DNA from: Cerrena zonata
Lineage: Eukaryota > Basidiomycota > Agaricomycetes > Polyporales > Cerrenaceae
Assembly: GCA_038087015.1 (NCBI GenBank)
Contig: JASBNA010000050.1
Location: 272,558-336,557, forward strand
Direction: 5' to 3'
Length of the DNA stretch: 64,000 nt
Part shown: positions 11,761 to 24,485 of the stretch, one piece after another
Layout: every line of letters begins with the position of its first letter
Position numbering within the stretch: the stretch's first letter is position 1
Notes under the pieces: generated by a model
Told to the model about the DNA's origin: nothing
What the model saw: only the letters and a program-made list of their open reading frames with translations
Databases searched by the model: none
Position numbers and translations under genes: made by a program

Positions 11761-13325
11761 ATGGCTTCGGACCGCTCGATTACCTACTTTGACATCACCA
11801 TTGGTGGCAAACCTGAAGGTCGGATTATCTTCAAACTCTACAACGATCTTGTACCCAAGACCGCGGAGAACTTCCGTAAGTATACTACTTTCTAGTTTCA
11901 TCATGACACAGGGGGAAGCTCATATTGATTTCCGTAGGTGCATTGTGCACTGGTGAGAAAGGCGAGGGATCATCCGGAAAACCATTATGGTACAAAGGAT
12001 CGAGTTTCCATCGTGTCATTCCTCAGTGAGTCACCATTGCGTTTGATTCCAAAACAATTTTTTGATGTCTTTCATGAAGTTTTATGATCCAAGGTGGTGA
12101 CTTCACCGCAGGTACGTCCGCCGCAGGATGCCTCATGTGGTGCAGTATACTTACATTCTCTCAGGCAATGGCACGGGTGGTGAATCTATCTATGGTGAGA
12201 AATTCGAAGATGAAGCTTTCCCAGTGAAGCACGAGAGACCGTTCTTGTTGTCTATGGTAGGTGCTCTATATCACATTGTCATTATTCTTGGATCTCACCG
12301 CTCTCACAAACAGGCGAACGCTGGTCCCAATACGAATGGCTCCCAGTTCTTTGTCACCACCGTTCCCACTCCCCATTTAGACAACAAGCATGTCGTCTTC
12401 GGAGAAGTCATCCGTGGCAAGTCCATCGGTCAGTACATTCACTTACTTAGCCTATCTTTTTTTCAAACAAACGCTCATACAACACGTTTCTGTTTTTAGT
12501 CCGTAAGATTGAAAATCATCCAACAGCGTCTGGGGATGTTCCTACCGAGGCTTGCACCATTGCTGACTGTGGCGAACTGGATCCCTCAGACCCATCTTTA
12601 AGCGCCTCAGAGGCTACTAGTACAGACGGGGATCCATTTGAGGATTATCCTGATGACCAAGACCCCCTCCCTGACGGCGATGTCAAAGAAAAACCAGAGG
12701 TTGCCTTGCGTGTTGCACAGGCAATTCGCGAGATCGGAAATAAATTGTTCAAAGAAGGCAAGATCGAGGAAGCCCTTTCAAAGTATCAGAGTATGTCCAC
12801 ATCTCCGTTTGTTAATTTTTTTCCTCCTTTGCTTATCACAATCGAACCGCATTTAGAGTCTTTGAGATATCTCGATCTTCACACCCAACTACCTGAAGAT
12901 TCTCCACCGGAGCTCGAGGATTCTTACAAAGCTCTAATCGCACCTTTGTGTCTTAATACTGCGCTTGCGGCTCTTCGCCTAGGAGGGACCTCTAATGCGC
13001 AAATCGCTCTTAATAAAGCAAACCGGGCAATCTCCGACCTTGATTTGAACAATGCCGATAAGGGTATGTTGTTCCTCATCTTCCATGTTCCTAGCTCTTA
13101 GTAACGCTGTCATGTTGCTTCTTCTTTACAGCTAAGGCCCTCTATCGCCGTGCACTTGCTCAAATTGTTCTCAAGGAGGACGAAGAGGCCGAGAAAGACC
13201 TTGTCGAGGCGAGTAAATTGGTACCAGATGATACAGCAATCGCTGGCGAGCTTGCAAAATTAAGACAGCGTCAAAAGGAGTTTAAAGACAAGCAGAAGAA
13301 GGCTTTCAAGAAGCTCTTTGCTTGA
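11761..13325 (+). CDS. CPR6: Cyclophilin-40 type peptidyl-prolyl isomerase with TPR domain
   Basis: Eight exons: 11761-11875, 11938-12025, 12080-12111, 12165-12256, 12314-12428, 12500-12790, 12857-13063 and 13132-13325 (377 residues). Residues 1-170 are a cyclophilin domain with active-site strings [21 protein letters not shown] and [11 protein letters not shown]. Residues ~220-370 hold three TPR units ([57 protein letters not shown]) for binding the Hsp90 C-terminal peptide, and a basic tail follows. Role: prolyl isomerase co-chaperone of Hsp90 in the cytosol. The usual Gln before FMIQ reads His here (IPHFMIQ), created across an intron junction. A 32-nt exon carries the catalytic GGDF segment. 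Confidence 0.95.
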
Positions 13326-15059
13326 CATGTGGATGTTCACAAGGTTCATAGTAGATCAGAAAGTCGAAGAATATGTACTTATTATAACGTCATGTAATTG
13401 TAAACGACCCAAATATCCCATCCGTCTGGTTGACTCTTTATACAGTCTCGATACCGTCGGCTCCCGGGTTATGTCAGGCATGGGTATAAGTGGGATTAGG
13501 CGTTAAACGTTTATAACCAAGCCTTTGGTTGTCCGCAGACCAAGTAGTATCGGTTTATATTCAACAATGCTCAGCCGTGTTCCGGATACATCACCTCATG
13601 TAGACCAAGCAGTAAGGCCATATGCTCCATGTCTGTCCGTGATGGAAAGGAGTGATTGGTAAAAGCGGAAGGGATCTAGACTAGGCAGTCTTATTTCCAT
13701 ACATATGTCGGAAACGACATTGGGGCAGGAGGGTGGGCTAAAATATGAATAACAAGATGTCTCGGCGTTCTCTTCGGGTCTGAGGGTATGTAAAGCGAAC
13801 ATCACAATGATGAAGTTATGTCCGCCGCGCTCTGAAGTCAAAATTCTGGGGGATGGCGACCTTAGCCGGACTCGTGGTACAAACCTAAACGCGCACGTAT
13901 ATTTTAGAACGCTGTGGACTGTACCCTGTATTCGTATGTATGTCTGAACGGCTGATGGCACTGCGCACTGGCACGAGAACAGCAGACACCTGTTTCCGGG
14001 TTTCAGCAAATTCTATGACCAATAGAACAAACATAAATATACCACGTACATCTTATGTTCATTCATGACGGTGGGCGCATCGGACGAGGTCAGCATATGT
14101 CCATGCATGAGAATATGATGCCACGAGCTTTCGCAAGTGAGGCAGCACATGTTTAGATGAGCATAAGAGTATCTGGGTGTGGACACATGTGCTGGAGTCC
14201 TCAAAGGTAGTGAAGGGGGACTTTTGGGGTTAGTAGACCGCAACGACGATCCTTGAGGAAGACATATATGTACAGTCCGCGTCAAGTCCTGTGAAGGCAA
14301 CAAATGCTAAGCCGGACAACTGCATGAGACCCTGCTGCTGCACATGCTGTTGCTAAACACTATCAAAGTATGGTTGACAACTCGGAACATGGCAAGTGGG
14401 TCCGTCGCCACGTTAGTACTATGGTTGAGGGGGAGATTCCAAGGTATACCAGAGTCGGTTTATGTATTTTGTATGTAACAAAACAGACTTTCGCTAGTCT
14501 GTGAAGCAAAATGACAGCCTGAGTGTTTTTCGACCTGGATAAATAGGGTTATGATTATCGTTTGAAGGGTACTTCCGGGAAATGAGTACTCTGTGTTGCT
14601 TGACGGCCCAGATGGTGGTAATTACCAAAGGCGGATATTGAATCCAACTTCAAGTTCCGCTAGCACAAGTCGCTGCTTTCATGTGTTCCACCATGTCCAA
14701 GGTACCTATAGTATTAATAGGAGGGCGCAACTCAACTCATTCAGCGCGGTTCTTTACAGTACCCCTTTATGATCCTTTCTCTTCTTTGACGTATTTCTGT
14801 CTAACTGCGCAGGTTCCCAGCGACTTCGTTTAATGACTCGGATGGTACAGACGCACAGCTCCATGTGCCTAATCACCCTGGACCGCATGGTTGAAGAGAA
14901 CGTGTCAAATAACATGAATTGAGTCGACTGTGAGGTTGCCTAGCCGTGGACGTTGGATATAAGGATCTGCCTTAATTGTGGCTTCTGTCTTGTTGGCCGC
15001 GAGGTCCTGTATTGCTTCGAGGAGACATTAAATGGCAACACTAACCGATCGAATCTTCC
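13326..15059. other. 1.7-kb gene-poor interval
   Basis: Short ORFs on both strands (for example 13596-14009 minus) have no recognisable domain, biased composition and no consistent splice context. I see no tRNA, no transposon ends and no long inverted repeat. It probably contains the CPR6 3' UTR, the promoter of the arrestin-like gene and unannotated spacer. Confidence 0.4.
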
Positions 15060-16694
15060 ATGGAGTCATCCCGACAACGCATTCCTCAGCTACCTCCCTA
15101 CGGTCAGTTTATGGGTCAACCTTCCAGCTCGCAACAGGCAAGCCATTCTGGCACTAGCCCTCCACGGAGAACAGACCACTCCTATACCTTAACTTCTAGC
15201 AAGAATGTTGCGTGGGCAAAGCTCTCGGTGTCTAGTAGAGCGAGGTTTCCCAATCATTTGCCAAGTTTTTTCGAAGGAGAAGACATAACAGGATCTGTGG
15301 ATCTAAACCTGGAACGAGAGGAGTCAATTAAATCAGTCGCAGTATCTGTATGGGTGCCTTTCGCCCTAATCATTATTTTTCTCACTAACCCTATATTGGA
15401 AGGTGGTGGGCCAGATAACGACGTCAGCAACTGACGTTTACTCCTTTTTGCATATCACGGACGTTTTATGGGATCGAGCCATGGGCGATCCCTCGCAGAC
15501 CTCACAGGGAGGCTCTCCGACATTTTCTGGTAAACTTCGCGGTGAATATACCTGGCCCTTCACGCTGAAAGTTCCTGCCCACGTTACCTTACCAAATCCA
15601 AGCGGCGTCCAGGAATCATGGCGTATTCCCCCGTCTTTTTCTGAAAAACTAGCCCGTGTTCACATACAATACCAACTAATATGCCATTTACGTCGTGGGA
15701 AATTCCGAGTCGACAGCAAGTACGCACCTTCTTATGCTTCTTTTTCGGCAACATATAAAGAAGGCAATCTGATTTCATAGGATCGGGACCGTCATTGCGT
15801 TTACTCCCATAATCAAGCCTCCGTCGTTCCCTAATGCGAGAAAACTCGCATATATAAACAATGCTCCACTACCAGGTCCGGACATGCATCCCGACATCTG
15901 GGAATCTCTACCTACCGTTCAGCTCCCTGGAAGAATATTCCGAATGCGAACCATACATCCGCGACTCACGGTGAGTTTGATTCCGATTAATCCGTCACGT
16001 CAATTTAGAGACATTTTCATAGCTATGGCTAGCAAAACCTGTGAGCAATATTTTTGTCAGCTATTCGTAAGCGTATGAATCATCGTGATTGTGTCAGCTA
16101 TCATATACTCGTGGTTCCGTGATCCCTTGCACAATGCGTATAGAATGTCCGGACGCGCAGGCACTTGATTTGCTTGCAGCCCCAGACGCCCTTGATATCC
16201 GGTTACGACGTCACATCTCGATGGGCCTAGCAGATGTCAGCAGTACCTCTACTGGTGCCCCGTCTTACGCAATTGAATTCGAGGAGACGGCCGAAGATGT
16301 AAAATCGGCAGTTTGGTGGCCTATTCGTCAGGGTGCTACATATCGTGCCCTAGCGGGTGAAATTCATTTACCTCGTGAGCTAAAGCCGAGTTGCTGTATA
16401 GGGAGATTCAAACTTTCCGTTGAGTTTCCCACATACACGTCTCAGGTGCGATGATGGATCACTTACTATTCTATTTCTCTTCGACCCTAGTACACAATCG
16501 ACATTTATCCTCTACAAGCTGTTGCTTTCACGACGGAAAACGAGGATATTCGCTCATTGCAGTCCCGAGTCGTTGATTTAGTCACTGCATACGCGCCTGG
16601 ACCACGACCTAAGGTATACTGCCCTTCGCCGCCCAGCTATGACGATGCGAGCTCAATTCTCTCACCCTCCGAAATGTCCTTCCGCCCTGTATAG
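15060..16694 (+). CDS. Arrestin-like (alpha-arrestin family) protein, one apparent frame break
   Basis: Exons: 15060-15347, 15403-15719, 15781-16040, 16098-16445 and 16491-16694 (~471 residues). The N-terminal half has arrestin beta-strand strings (PSFFEGEDITGSVDLNLE; GEYTWPFTLKVP; SWRIPPSFSEKLARVHIQYQL). The C-terminal half begins LSYTRGSVIPCTMRIEC and ends in a tail with PPSYDD, a PPxY-like motif of the kind that recruits NEDD4/Rsp5 ubiquitin ligases. Likely role: ubiquitin-ligase adaptor for plasma-membrane transporters. Exon 3 reads ...MASK then loses frame: one extra A in the run at 16034-16037 would restore ASKP joined to LSYTRG through the 57-nt intron 16041-16097. The alternative, an intron 15971-16097, keeps frame without an indel but deletes a beta strand. 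Confidence 0.72.
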
Positions 16695-17600
16695 CCGCAC
16701 ACGGTTGCTCCATAGTGCGCAGTTGGTTTCAGGATGACAATTCACAGCCAATCATTTTAGTCGTCGAGTGGTTCTGTGACGGTTAACATGCACTGCATCA
16801 TGCGTTTATCTGCACAGAGGATCTGTACACAACGATGAAGACTCTTCAACTCACCATGTTCAACCGAGATCTAAACGCTCTTCGTGTGGCGTCTCTTGAC
16901 ATGGATGCCCGTCCGATGCTTATATTAGCACATGGTCACAGGGGGGCCACTGGTTGGAAAGGGTCTTTTCAACTCGGTGTTTGAAGTTACATAGATTCTA
17001 ACAAAGACTGCGCTCGCAATTCATCATTCAAACAAACCTACATGCGCACAAACTTCAGTCGCAACGTCAACGCCGGCATCGTACTAGATCGCAGAGGTAA
17101 TCAGCGGGTTCGGGCTTCAACGCGGGAAGACCAGTTCTTAGACCAGCACACGCCTACTCCACCGATCTCCGTCTCCATGTTGTGGTGGGTCCGTGGCTTT
17201 CCACGTTTTATTCGCAACACCAGATCTACATCTAGTATCTTTGGCCTATGGTTGAATGTCCGCGACCCTCACATATAAACTGATCTCGTTTCAGAAACTT
17301 GCTGACAAATGGAGATCAGAGACACTGACACCCATGGCGATCTGCGGGATAGTCAGCAACGCGGGCAAGCTCGATCGTCTTTGATCGCATATTCTCGTTG
17401 AGATATTCAACCGTATCATTATGCGCGGGATCATTATCAGACACAGTCGCAAAGCATCTGAAGACGCCGTTTGACTGTGTACTGGAACGTCTCGGACCAC
17501 CCCGCTCTTACCCCTGGTGAATTTCATACGAAAACCCCATCGGACTCGGAATGTTGTAACCGAACTAATCCAGACTGGACCTGCAAGCGCACTGAGTCAG
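16695..17600. other. Gene-poor interval upstream of the Zn2Cys6 gene
   Basis: No ORF here shows a recognisable family, and none splices into a longer frame. It contains the arrestin 3' UTR and upstream sequence of the small Zn2Cys6 gene. Confidence 0.4.
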
Positions 17601-17608
17601 TATATATA
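17601..17608 (+). promoter_or_regulatory. TATA box of the small Zn2Cys6 gene
   Basis: TATATATA 88 nt upstream of the start codon at 17696. It is followed by a CT-rich leader (17645-17685), a typical fungal core-promoter arrangement. Confidence 0.5.
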
Positions 17609-17695
17609 GTGCTCTCAGAAGACAACAGGGCACATATCATTCGTATTGTTTATTTTCTTCCTTTATCCTTTTCCTACCTTCCCTAGATCACAATA

Positions 17696-18063
17696 ATGAG
17701 CACAGCCCAGGTAGGACAATGGCAATTTCTGACCGACCATGTTGCTTATGCCTCATGACAGGGCTCTAGTAACTTCGATAATAGTGACTCAGAGGACGAT
17801 GTGCGTAGAACCCCTCGCCGAACTCCCATGGCTTGCACATTCTGTAGAGGTACTTTCTTTGGTTGCAGTTCACCTCGTTCCTTCACTGAAAGCATATTTC
17901 GACAGGGCGCAAATTGAAGTGCGACGGTCTCCGTCCCTCATGTAACAACTGCAACAGGCGTAATCTCCCTTGCCAATATGTTCCTGTGTACGTTGCTACA
18001 GATCAGTGAAGGGATCTATTTGCGCTAATATCCTCTTTCCATAGACCCAAGGACTCCAAATAA
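17696..18063 (+). CDS. 67-residue Zn(2)-C6 fungal-type DNA-binding protein
   Basis: Four exons in phase: 17696-17710, 17762-17849, 17906-17987 and 18045-18063. The first ~30 residues are acidic then basic (NSDSEDDVRRTPRRTP). Residues ~32-58 form a complete binuclear zinc cluster with spacing C-x2-C-x6-C-x6-C-x2-C-x6-C (CTFC...LKC...SC..C...PC), and the protein stops eight residues later. Role by family: sequence-specific DNA binding in the nucleus. It lacks the linker, dimerisation coil, middle homology region and activation region found in most Gal4-type regulators. It may be a stand-alone competitor or a partner of other factors. Further 3' exons cannot be excluded, but the TAA at 18061-18063 is in frame and splice sites are good. 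A TATA box lies upstream. Confidence 0.75.
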
Positions 18064-18208
18064 TAATTCCCTACCTTCTTTCATACTATTTTACCGGTGC
18101 TGTCTTAATAGTCCCTTGGACGTCAGTATATGTACCGCTATATTTATCTGCCGCGTGTATCCGTACTTTAATTTAATGCCTTCAAATATGCCTCCTTATT
18201 TCCCGTTT

Positions 18209-21200
18209 TCAGCCCGGCGTCATAAAGAATAGCAAAAAACGCCGTTTGCTAATAGGAGATATCGGTGCTGAAACATCGAGGTTGTCACGCATTAAGATTG
18301 GTGAGAAGATATCCGCTATTAACAGTCATAAGAGACTAGGCATGTCATGACACGACCAGATACACACCGAGTAAACTTGTACGATTTTTCTCGTTGTCTG
18401 AGGTCTGTTGATTGACAAAATGTAAGAAGGCCGTTATGGATATCCAAACCTAATAAGACTGGTGAGTAACCAATACCCCATTATCCTCATTGCATCAACA
18501 TACGTTCACCGACGCGCTCGGTAGGTTATCCAAGAGCTGTGCGTCAGATGTGAATGATAGTGGCAAGTGGGTACAACGGCATCTTACCTCAAAGGCCTCA
18601 TCTCGACTTGCAACATGAGCGCATCTTGATTGTAGAGTAATTGGAATAAGAGACTCAGGCAAAGACGACAGTAACTCAACCAAACATGTGGCAACAGATA
18701 ACGCATGACGTTCGAGATCGTCTTGCGACGGCTGATCCAAATCCGCTCCAGTGTCCAAGCACTATGACCAATATTAAATAATCGGCATGTAAACAATGTG
18801 GGTTGGGAAGTACCTCGCGGATTTCCGCAATGAGATTCGGGTCTCCAGGGAGCAGGAATAGGTTTTTCTGGGAAAGTATAAGTCACGAGAGCATTCTTAC
18901 AAAGGTAACTCACTCACCACTTCGGTAGCATTGCTCATCAACCAATTGATTAGTTTCATTACTTCTTGTGGGGCGTTGAGAACAGCGTCTTCTTCTAGTT
19001 TCCCAGATTTCCCGTCTAGACTTCGCGCAGGTCCGGAGAGCCTGACCAACTGTTCGAGACTTGTAGCAAAGCATGTCCGCTCTGGAGTGGCACGTAGATA
19101 GAATTGGAACAGAGTGACGTTAGCGTAATCCAATGCCAGACGGAGCGCACTGACACTTACGGTACTGCCCACTGATAGCAATGAAATGATCCTTGCCTAG
19201 GGATGTATGGAGGATGAGGGTATCGTCAAGGCGCGAAGAACTAGCGTTTAGTTTTTGTGCGTTCTCGTTGTCTATCTCCGCAACCAACACAACCTGGATA
19301 TTTTCTCCTGGCCGGATGAGACCCTATGATTCTAGTGAAGCTCAAACTTTACCACCCCAAAAAGAAGAATCGTACACTCATAGGCATAACCTTCATCCAT
19401 TCTGGATCTGGAGAACACACATTCAAGTTCTAGGTCACTGGAGATCAGAAACGAACTTACGGACGGGTGCTCCTTCTGTGATTGGAACAAACCGAAAGGC
19501 GCAAGGCACCTGAGTGGATGGTAAGTGTTTGATCCGAAAAAGCTAAAGAACTAGGCGGTCACCTTGCCCACGTTACTGAGCTCGAGTACTTGGGTCACCG
19601 TGCGTCTGTAGCTGAAACGCGGCACAAGCTATTAGAATACTATACCATGGAGATATGATTGTACAAGTTGAAACAGAAACTGACAACACTTTACCGAAAT
19701 CAAAGGCCGAAGTATTTAGTTTGATTTTCGGGATCTCCTCCGAGTTTTCCATGTCCATAACGTCCCGCCATAACGACCGTACGAAAGAGTCCAGTTTGTC
19801 CGAATGAACAATGGGTACCTGGTATTTGGCGGAGCGCTCAGGTGAGGTTCAAACTGCTTCAGGAGCTGAGGACATACATGAACTATAAAATCAGCTGAGA
19901 CTGGTTTATGATCACTCATTGTGATCTCCGGATGGCTGGAATATGATAGCTGTTCTACCTGCGCAACGGGAGAACTCATATACAGGACACGATCTGTCCA
20001 AGCGGGTTTGCGTCTACAACGGCATTAACTTAGACCCGTGCGAGAGGGGAGAAATGATGGATCGCTAACTTCATGTCATATCCTATGTCATCGGTCATAA
20101 GACCTGCATTAAACCTATACGACCTAGGTAATAGGGTAGAAAACGAAGCCACGTGTCAGTTGACTCCTCGGGATGTGACTCAAGAGAGGTACGAACGGAA
20201 GATGAGTAATATCGGGCTCTGTAAAATCTACAAACGCCTTTTTGGTCCTCATAGCAAGCTTGAGCTGATCATATTGTTGCAATAGCGCGAGACTATCTCG
20301 CACGGACTGTTCGGCGAGTAATGTGCGAACATCCGCGTCGGGAAGGTTGATACGGTAGTTCAGGTCTATAATATCAACTTAATTTACGATTTACACGAGA
20401 ATTTCAAAGACATACCTCCCTGTACCCGCAAAGAATGATCAAAGACCGAAAGGATAGACACGCAAAAGAAGCATGAGGCGTGTAGATCAATACATACCGA
20501 AGATAGGTACAGTATGAAACAATATAGGTACATACCATCCAAAATAGCGCATCACTTTGGTAGACGGACAGCGGGACCGTGGGCGGAGGGTAGCCTTCCG
20601 GAGCCGTTGCAGGGTCCTGGATTGGGATACCAGAATCGAACGAGATTCTTCTAGAAAGATCATTGAAGTCGGCGTTACGTCTATCATACATTTCATCGAA
20701 CGCTGCAAGATGTGAATTAACAAATGTCAGAACGACGGGACGGGTAATGGAGTGCGGATGCCCTGAAAAGCCTGGAGTTGACTGCGAGTGTGGTGGTGAC
20801 GACTCGGAAGACGGTTTCGTAATTAACGGGGCAGAATATACAAGACGGATTGCTGTGGCGCCTTTGTTACCCTGGTACAGCGAAGTTGATGAAATAACGC
20901 GCCGGTAGTAAGCAACTGTAAACTAGACACTATACGGCAGCGGGGCACTAACCATAAGTCCAAGAAGACCTGCACCCACAGATGTCGCTTGTACATCACC
21001 GAAGCAAGCCATGACATCCTTCTTAACAATGATGATGATCAGCATCCCGACCAGTTGCCTCGAAATAAGCTTCACAATAAAAATAGTCAATTCCCAATAA
21101 CTAAATTGAGTCAAATGAGCGACCAGCCTTCTGATAACCAGTGGCCTTTTCTCCTAGACCGGCAAGAACCGCAGTACACCACGCGTCCTCTCTCGTGGTC

Positions 21201-22875
21201 TTGGTGGAATATAGCAGTGCTTCTGTAGACAAGTCTAACTCTTGGAAGCCTAACACAAATAAATCAGGATCATTTTGATCTCCGTGGTCTGCGCGAGTAT
21301 CTGCTAGTGTCTCCTGTGAAGCTGATGCACCCATCCGTAAGGAATAATTTGAGGCATCGGTGACATTGGTGCCGGCTGTTGTGGTCTCTATTGACGCGAG
21401 GGAAGCGCTTTCTACGTATTCTGCTTGACCTATGGAGTGTTTTATCTTGGGTCAAAATGCACACGGAAAGAGCTATCGGCTAATATATATATCGATACCG
21501 ACCTTCAAAGTAGCTTCTTGATCCAATTTCTCCAAGTGACAGCGGAGAGACCTGTTTCACGGGGGGTAAATGATGGGGAGGCGTCGAGGCGCCTCTCAAC
21601 CACGGTGAGAGATCTTGGGAGGGAAGTTTTCCGTTGACGTTGAAGGTGCCGATGCGTATCCTGCGAGTGGGTACGTGAAGTCGTTGGTTAGAATATCGTA
21701 GAGGAGACATCTGTACCTGAGAGGTAGCTTCTGACTGGGACCGAACACCTCGTCATAAACCTTGTGTTTGATCCAGTCTTCACGTATGAGAGAGATATCG
21801 AATGGCTCATCAGTTGGTTGTCCCGCCGTTGCGTGTGACAAGAGTGTATACGCTGGTCGGTGTACGTGTCGAAGATCAGATGGTATAGGTGATACTATTA
21901 TCAAATTAGGAGTTAATAGAGCCGGACTTCGCAGAATTCAAAGTAGACATACATATTTCTGGCAAAGAGTTTGATATATATGGTAGAATCCAAGTAAACG
22001 GTGGTGTGACTTCGGGCTCATAGTTCGCATCTGAGTCGATGTGAATAATGTACTAGAGAGCTGATCATCAAGGAACACACCAGTAAGCTCTTTCAATCGC
22101 TTGCACTCGGCAAGCACAGCGCGAAGGCCGTGTGTGTCTCTCGTGAGAAGCGATATCGGTTGTAAGGTGGTATCATGGCCAGGATGGATGGTCACTTTCA
22201 ACTCTAGCCGATGACATTTGGATCGATTCCGAATGTCACGCCAGATGATCACAACGAAGGCATGTTAGGGACGACAGGAATCATGTGGGAATAGAACAAA
22301 CCTGTTTTGGAGTGGTTCAGGAGAGATGTTGGCGATAGCGAAGTAGCCCTGGAAAGATCCATTGTAATTCGGCGTGGCTGCGCCATGCTGATTGAGAAGG
22401 GTCCAAGAATAGGGAGTACATTTTCTATTGTGTAGGGCGCAGAGTCAGGAGATACCCTTCGAAGTCGTGGCTTGAAGATGAAAACGCTGCAGGGAATATA
22501 TTCGTGAGTGTGGATGAAATCAAATCGATCATTGGAAAAAGAATAAGGGGCCTCTCAGGATAGGGAAGATAGCAAACACGAGGAGGCAGGCATTAGTGCG
22601 ATGGGATGTGCAAAGATGCGGACGTATCATAATCGATAATTATGAGCAGAAGAGACCTACCATCCTTGCTCTTCACCTATGTCATAATCCAGGTGGCAAA
22701 CCACGCTTAGGATGCGCAACTTGGTGGCGTCTTCCCATTCGGAAGAATCCGTTCGAAGATCTTCAACCTCCGAGGGTGATTCCACTTGGGCAGTCCTTGC
22801 ATTGACTGCTACTTTGACCTCATCAGACTCACGGAGGAAATCCTGGATGACAAGGATTGGGTCCTCTGCCGCCAT
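18209..22875 (-). CDS. Inositol polyphosphate 5-phosphatase with ASH and RhoGAP-like domains (OCRL/INPP5B type)
   Basis: About 20 exons. Firm ones: 22661-22875, 22302-22486, 21717-21894, 21503-21660, 19878-20013, 19688-19818, 19563-19611, 19461-19509, 19376-19407, 19161-19323, 18918-19081, 18814-18867, 18588-18761, 18504-18536, 18368-18449 and 18209-18315. N-terminal region (PH-like position); then the 5-phosphatase domain with IRIGTFNVNGKLPS, FVLGFQELDLS, VNSHLAA, DLNYRI, PAWTDRVLY and SDHKPVSADF. Next comes an ASH region (TVTQVLELSNVGK), then a RhoGAP-like fold (LFLLPGDPNLIAEIRECLDTG; LPESLIPI). Role: removes the 5-phosphate of PI(4,5)P2 on endosomal/Golgi membranes. Boundaries near 22050-21953, 21140-21060 and 20040-20190 are unresolved; at ~22055 the frame seems to need one inserted base. 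Confidence 0.85.
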
Positions 22876-23753
22876 GATGTATACAGCACTAGATTTCCAG
22901 AAGACAGTAAGTAAGCTGCTGTTATTGGGGTAGGTTCGTGGTTCCTACATTGTCCTCTTCCAAACTATGAGCTCATGAGAAATCCGCGGAGGAAACTGGT
23001 CGGAGTTTGATGTCGTTACTACGGCGAACTTTGTTGCCGAATATAGGAATGATTACCCCTTACATAACGATCAGACGAGGAATCACATTGATCAATTTGA
23101 CAAAACTCCATAAGGCAGCAACTTTCAAGCAACAACGGTGGCAAATTACTCCTAATAGATAGCTCTTCAAAATCATCACAAAAAATTTTCTGTATATTAT
23201 TTCCTAGTAAATTCCTACCGTGGAACGTAAGTATTATTATTAAGCGAGGTTATAACAAACGGAGAGCATCCACTCAAGACCCCCTCTCTTGCAGTAGGGT
23301 AATAGGGCACATGGTAACTTGAGCTGTATTTTTTGAATGTGCCAAAGTATAGTTCGGGTTTTACAGGAGTTGTGTAGTACGGTGTGTATCGCTGCAACAT
23401 GTTTGGCTTCCTAATTGGGATGATCGGGATATTCCGGTAGACAGACCGAGATCCTGACGTCAATTTCCGCGCTTTCCTCATATCCGCCGAGTCTATTGGT
23501 TCCTCACACAATTGAAAGGTCAGAACAACGAATATCACAGAGATGCGTGAATGGTATAGAATGAAGTGTTATTGTCTACGTGGCTCTCAATTTTCCCAGA
23601 TTGCCTAGAAAGATCAAGTCACCATCCCAGATGTGGGCGTGAAACTGGGCGTACACCAGACCGCAACGGCTGGAACTCGGTCGAGGCATCCAGTTCAAGA
23701 TAGTCACGCGAGGTGGATATGGCTCTCTTCTGGTGTCACTCCGCATTGACCCC
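22876..23753. other. Divergent intergenic region, phosphatase and HNWGS-protein genes
   Basis: Promoter space for two divergently transcribed genes. AT-rich with short direct repeats near 23160-23210. I found no gene or RNA. Confidence 0.4.
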
Positions 23754-23762
23754 TATATATAA
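23754..23762 (+). promoter_or_regulatory. TATA box of the HNWGS-protein gene
   Basis: TATATATAA 104 nt before the ATG at 23866, followed by CT-rich leader sequence (TTTCTGTCTCCCCC at 23824-23837). Confidence 0.6.
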
Positions 23763-23865
23763 CGTCACTCCAACCATTTCTTCTTCCCGCAGTACCACCA
23801 CCACTCACCGTGAACACTAAACCTCTTTCTGTCTCCCCCTAAACTACTGCTCAATTCGTACCATT

Positions 23866-24485
23866 ATGACCCGTACTGAGCGTGCTTCCTACCCACGAGC
23901 GATCAACAGGGACCGCTCAGAGTCCAAGAATGCTATGGACAAATCTCTTCCTAAACATGGAGCTGGTCCTCACAACTGGGGCTCGTACGAGGATGAACTT
24001 GACCTCGAAACTTCTGCTGACTACGACGAAGAGGAAGAAGTCGTGAAGGAAAGTGGTATGTACTGCCTTCACTCCTAGTTATTGGGCTCGTCATGATGCT
24101 CACTCTCATTCTAACTCTATAGCGAAAAGCACCGAGAAGTCTATACCTGTTGTGGGTGAACGTCGCGCAAGCGTGGCTTCCATGACTGAGCAGGACAGAG
24201 AAGCTGCACGTAAAGCCCGACTTCATGCACTTGAAAGAGGCGGTCAGTATCCATCAACAATGGTGTTACCATCTGTTCTGACATATGTGACTGTGAACCA
24301 GACATTGACCTTGGTACCATTGCTCGTACTTCGGTCGCTGTCTCCACCTCTCCACCCACTGATATACCCATTACCTCTGACGCCAACGTGAGTATGGTTT
24401 GATAACATCTCTATTGAATGTCCAGTAACCGATATCGATGCGTCACCAGACTTCGACCCTGAAGCTCAACGGTGACAAGCATTAA
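23866..24485 (+). CDS. Small hydrophilic protein with conserved HNWGS motif
   Basis: Four exons: 23866-24055, 24123-24242, 24302-24387 and 24450-24485, giving 143 residues. It begins MTRTERASYPRAINRDRSES and contains KSLPKHGAGPHNWGSYEDEL followed by an acidic stretch (DYDEEEEVV). This resembles small basidiomycete proteins distantly related to the hyaluronan/mRNA-binding (HABP4/Stm1-like) motif, and an RNA- or ribosome-associated role is possible. The later part (TEQDREAARKARLHALE) is a predicted charged helix. No membrane segment or signal peptide. The last intron is the least certain: without it, translation would stop four codons after 24387. Function unknown. Confidence 0.7.

Noticed and set aside
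13596..14303. Minus-strand ORFs in the 13.3-15.0 kb interval
   Set aside because: No recognisable motif, Cys/Ser/Arg-rich composition typical of noncoding frames.
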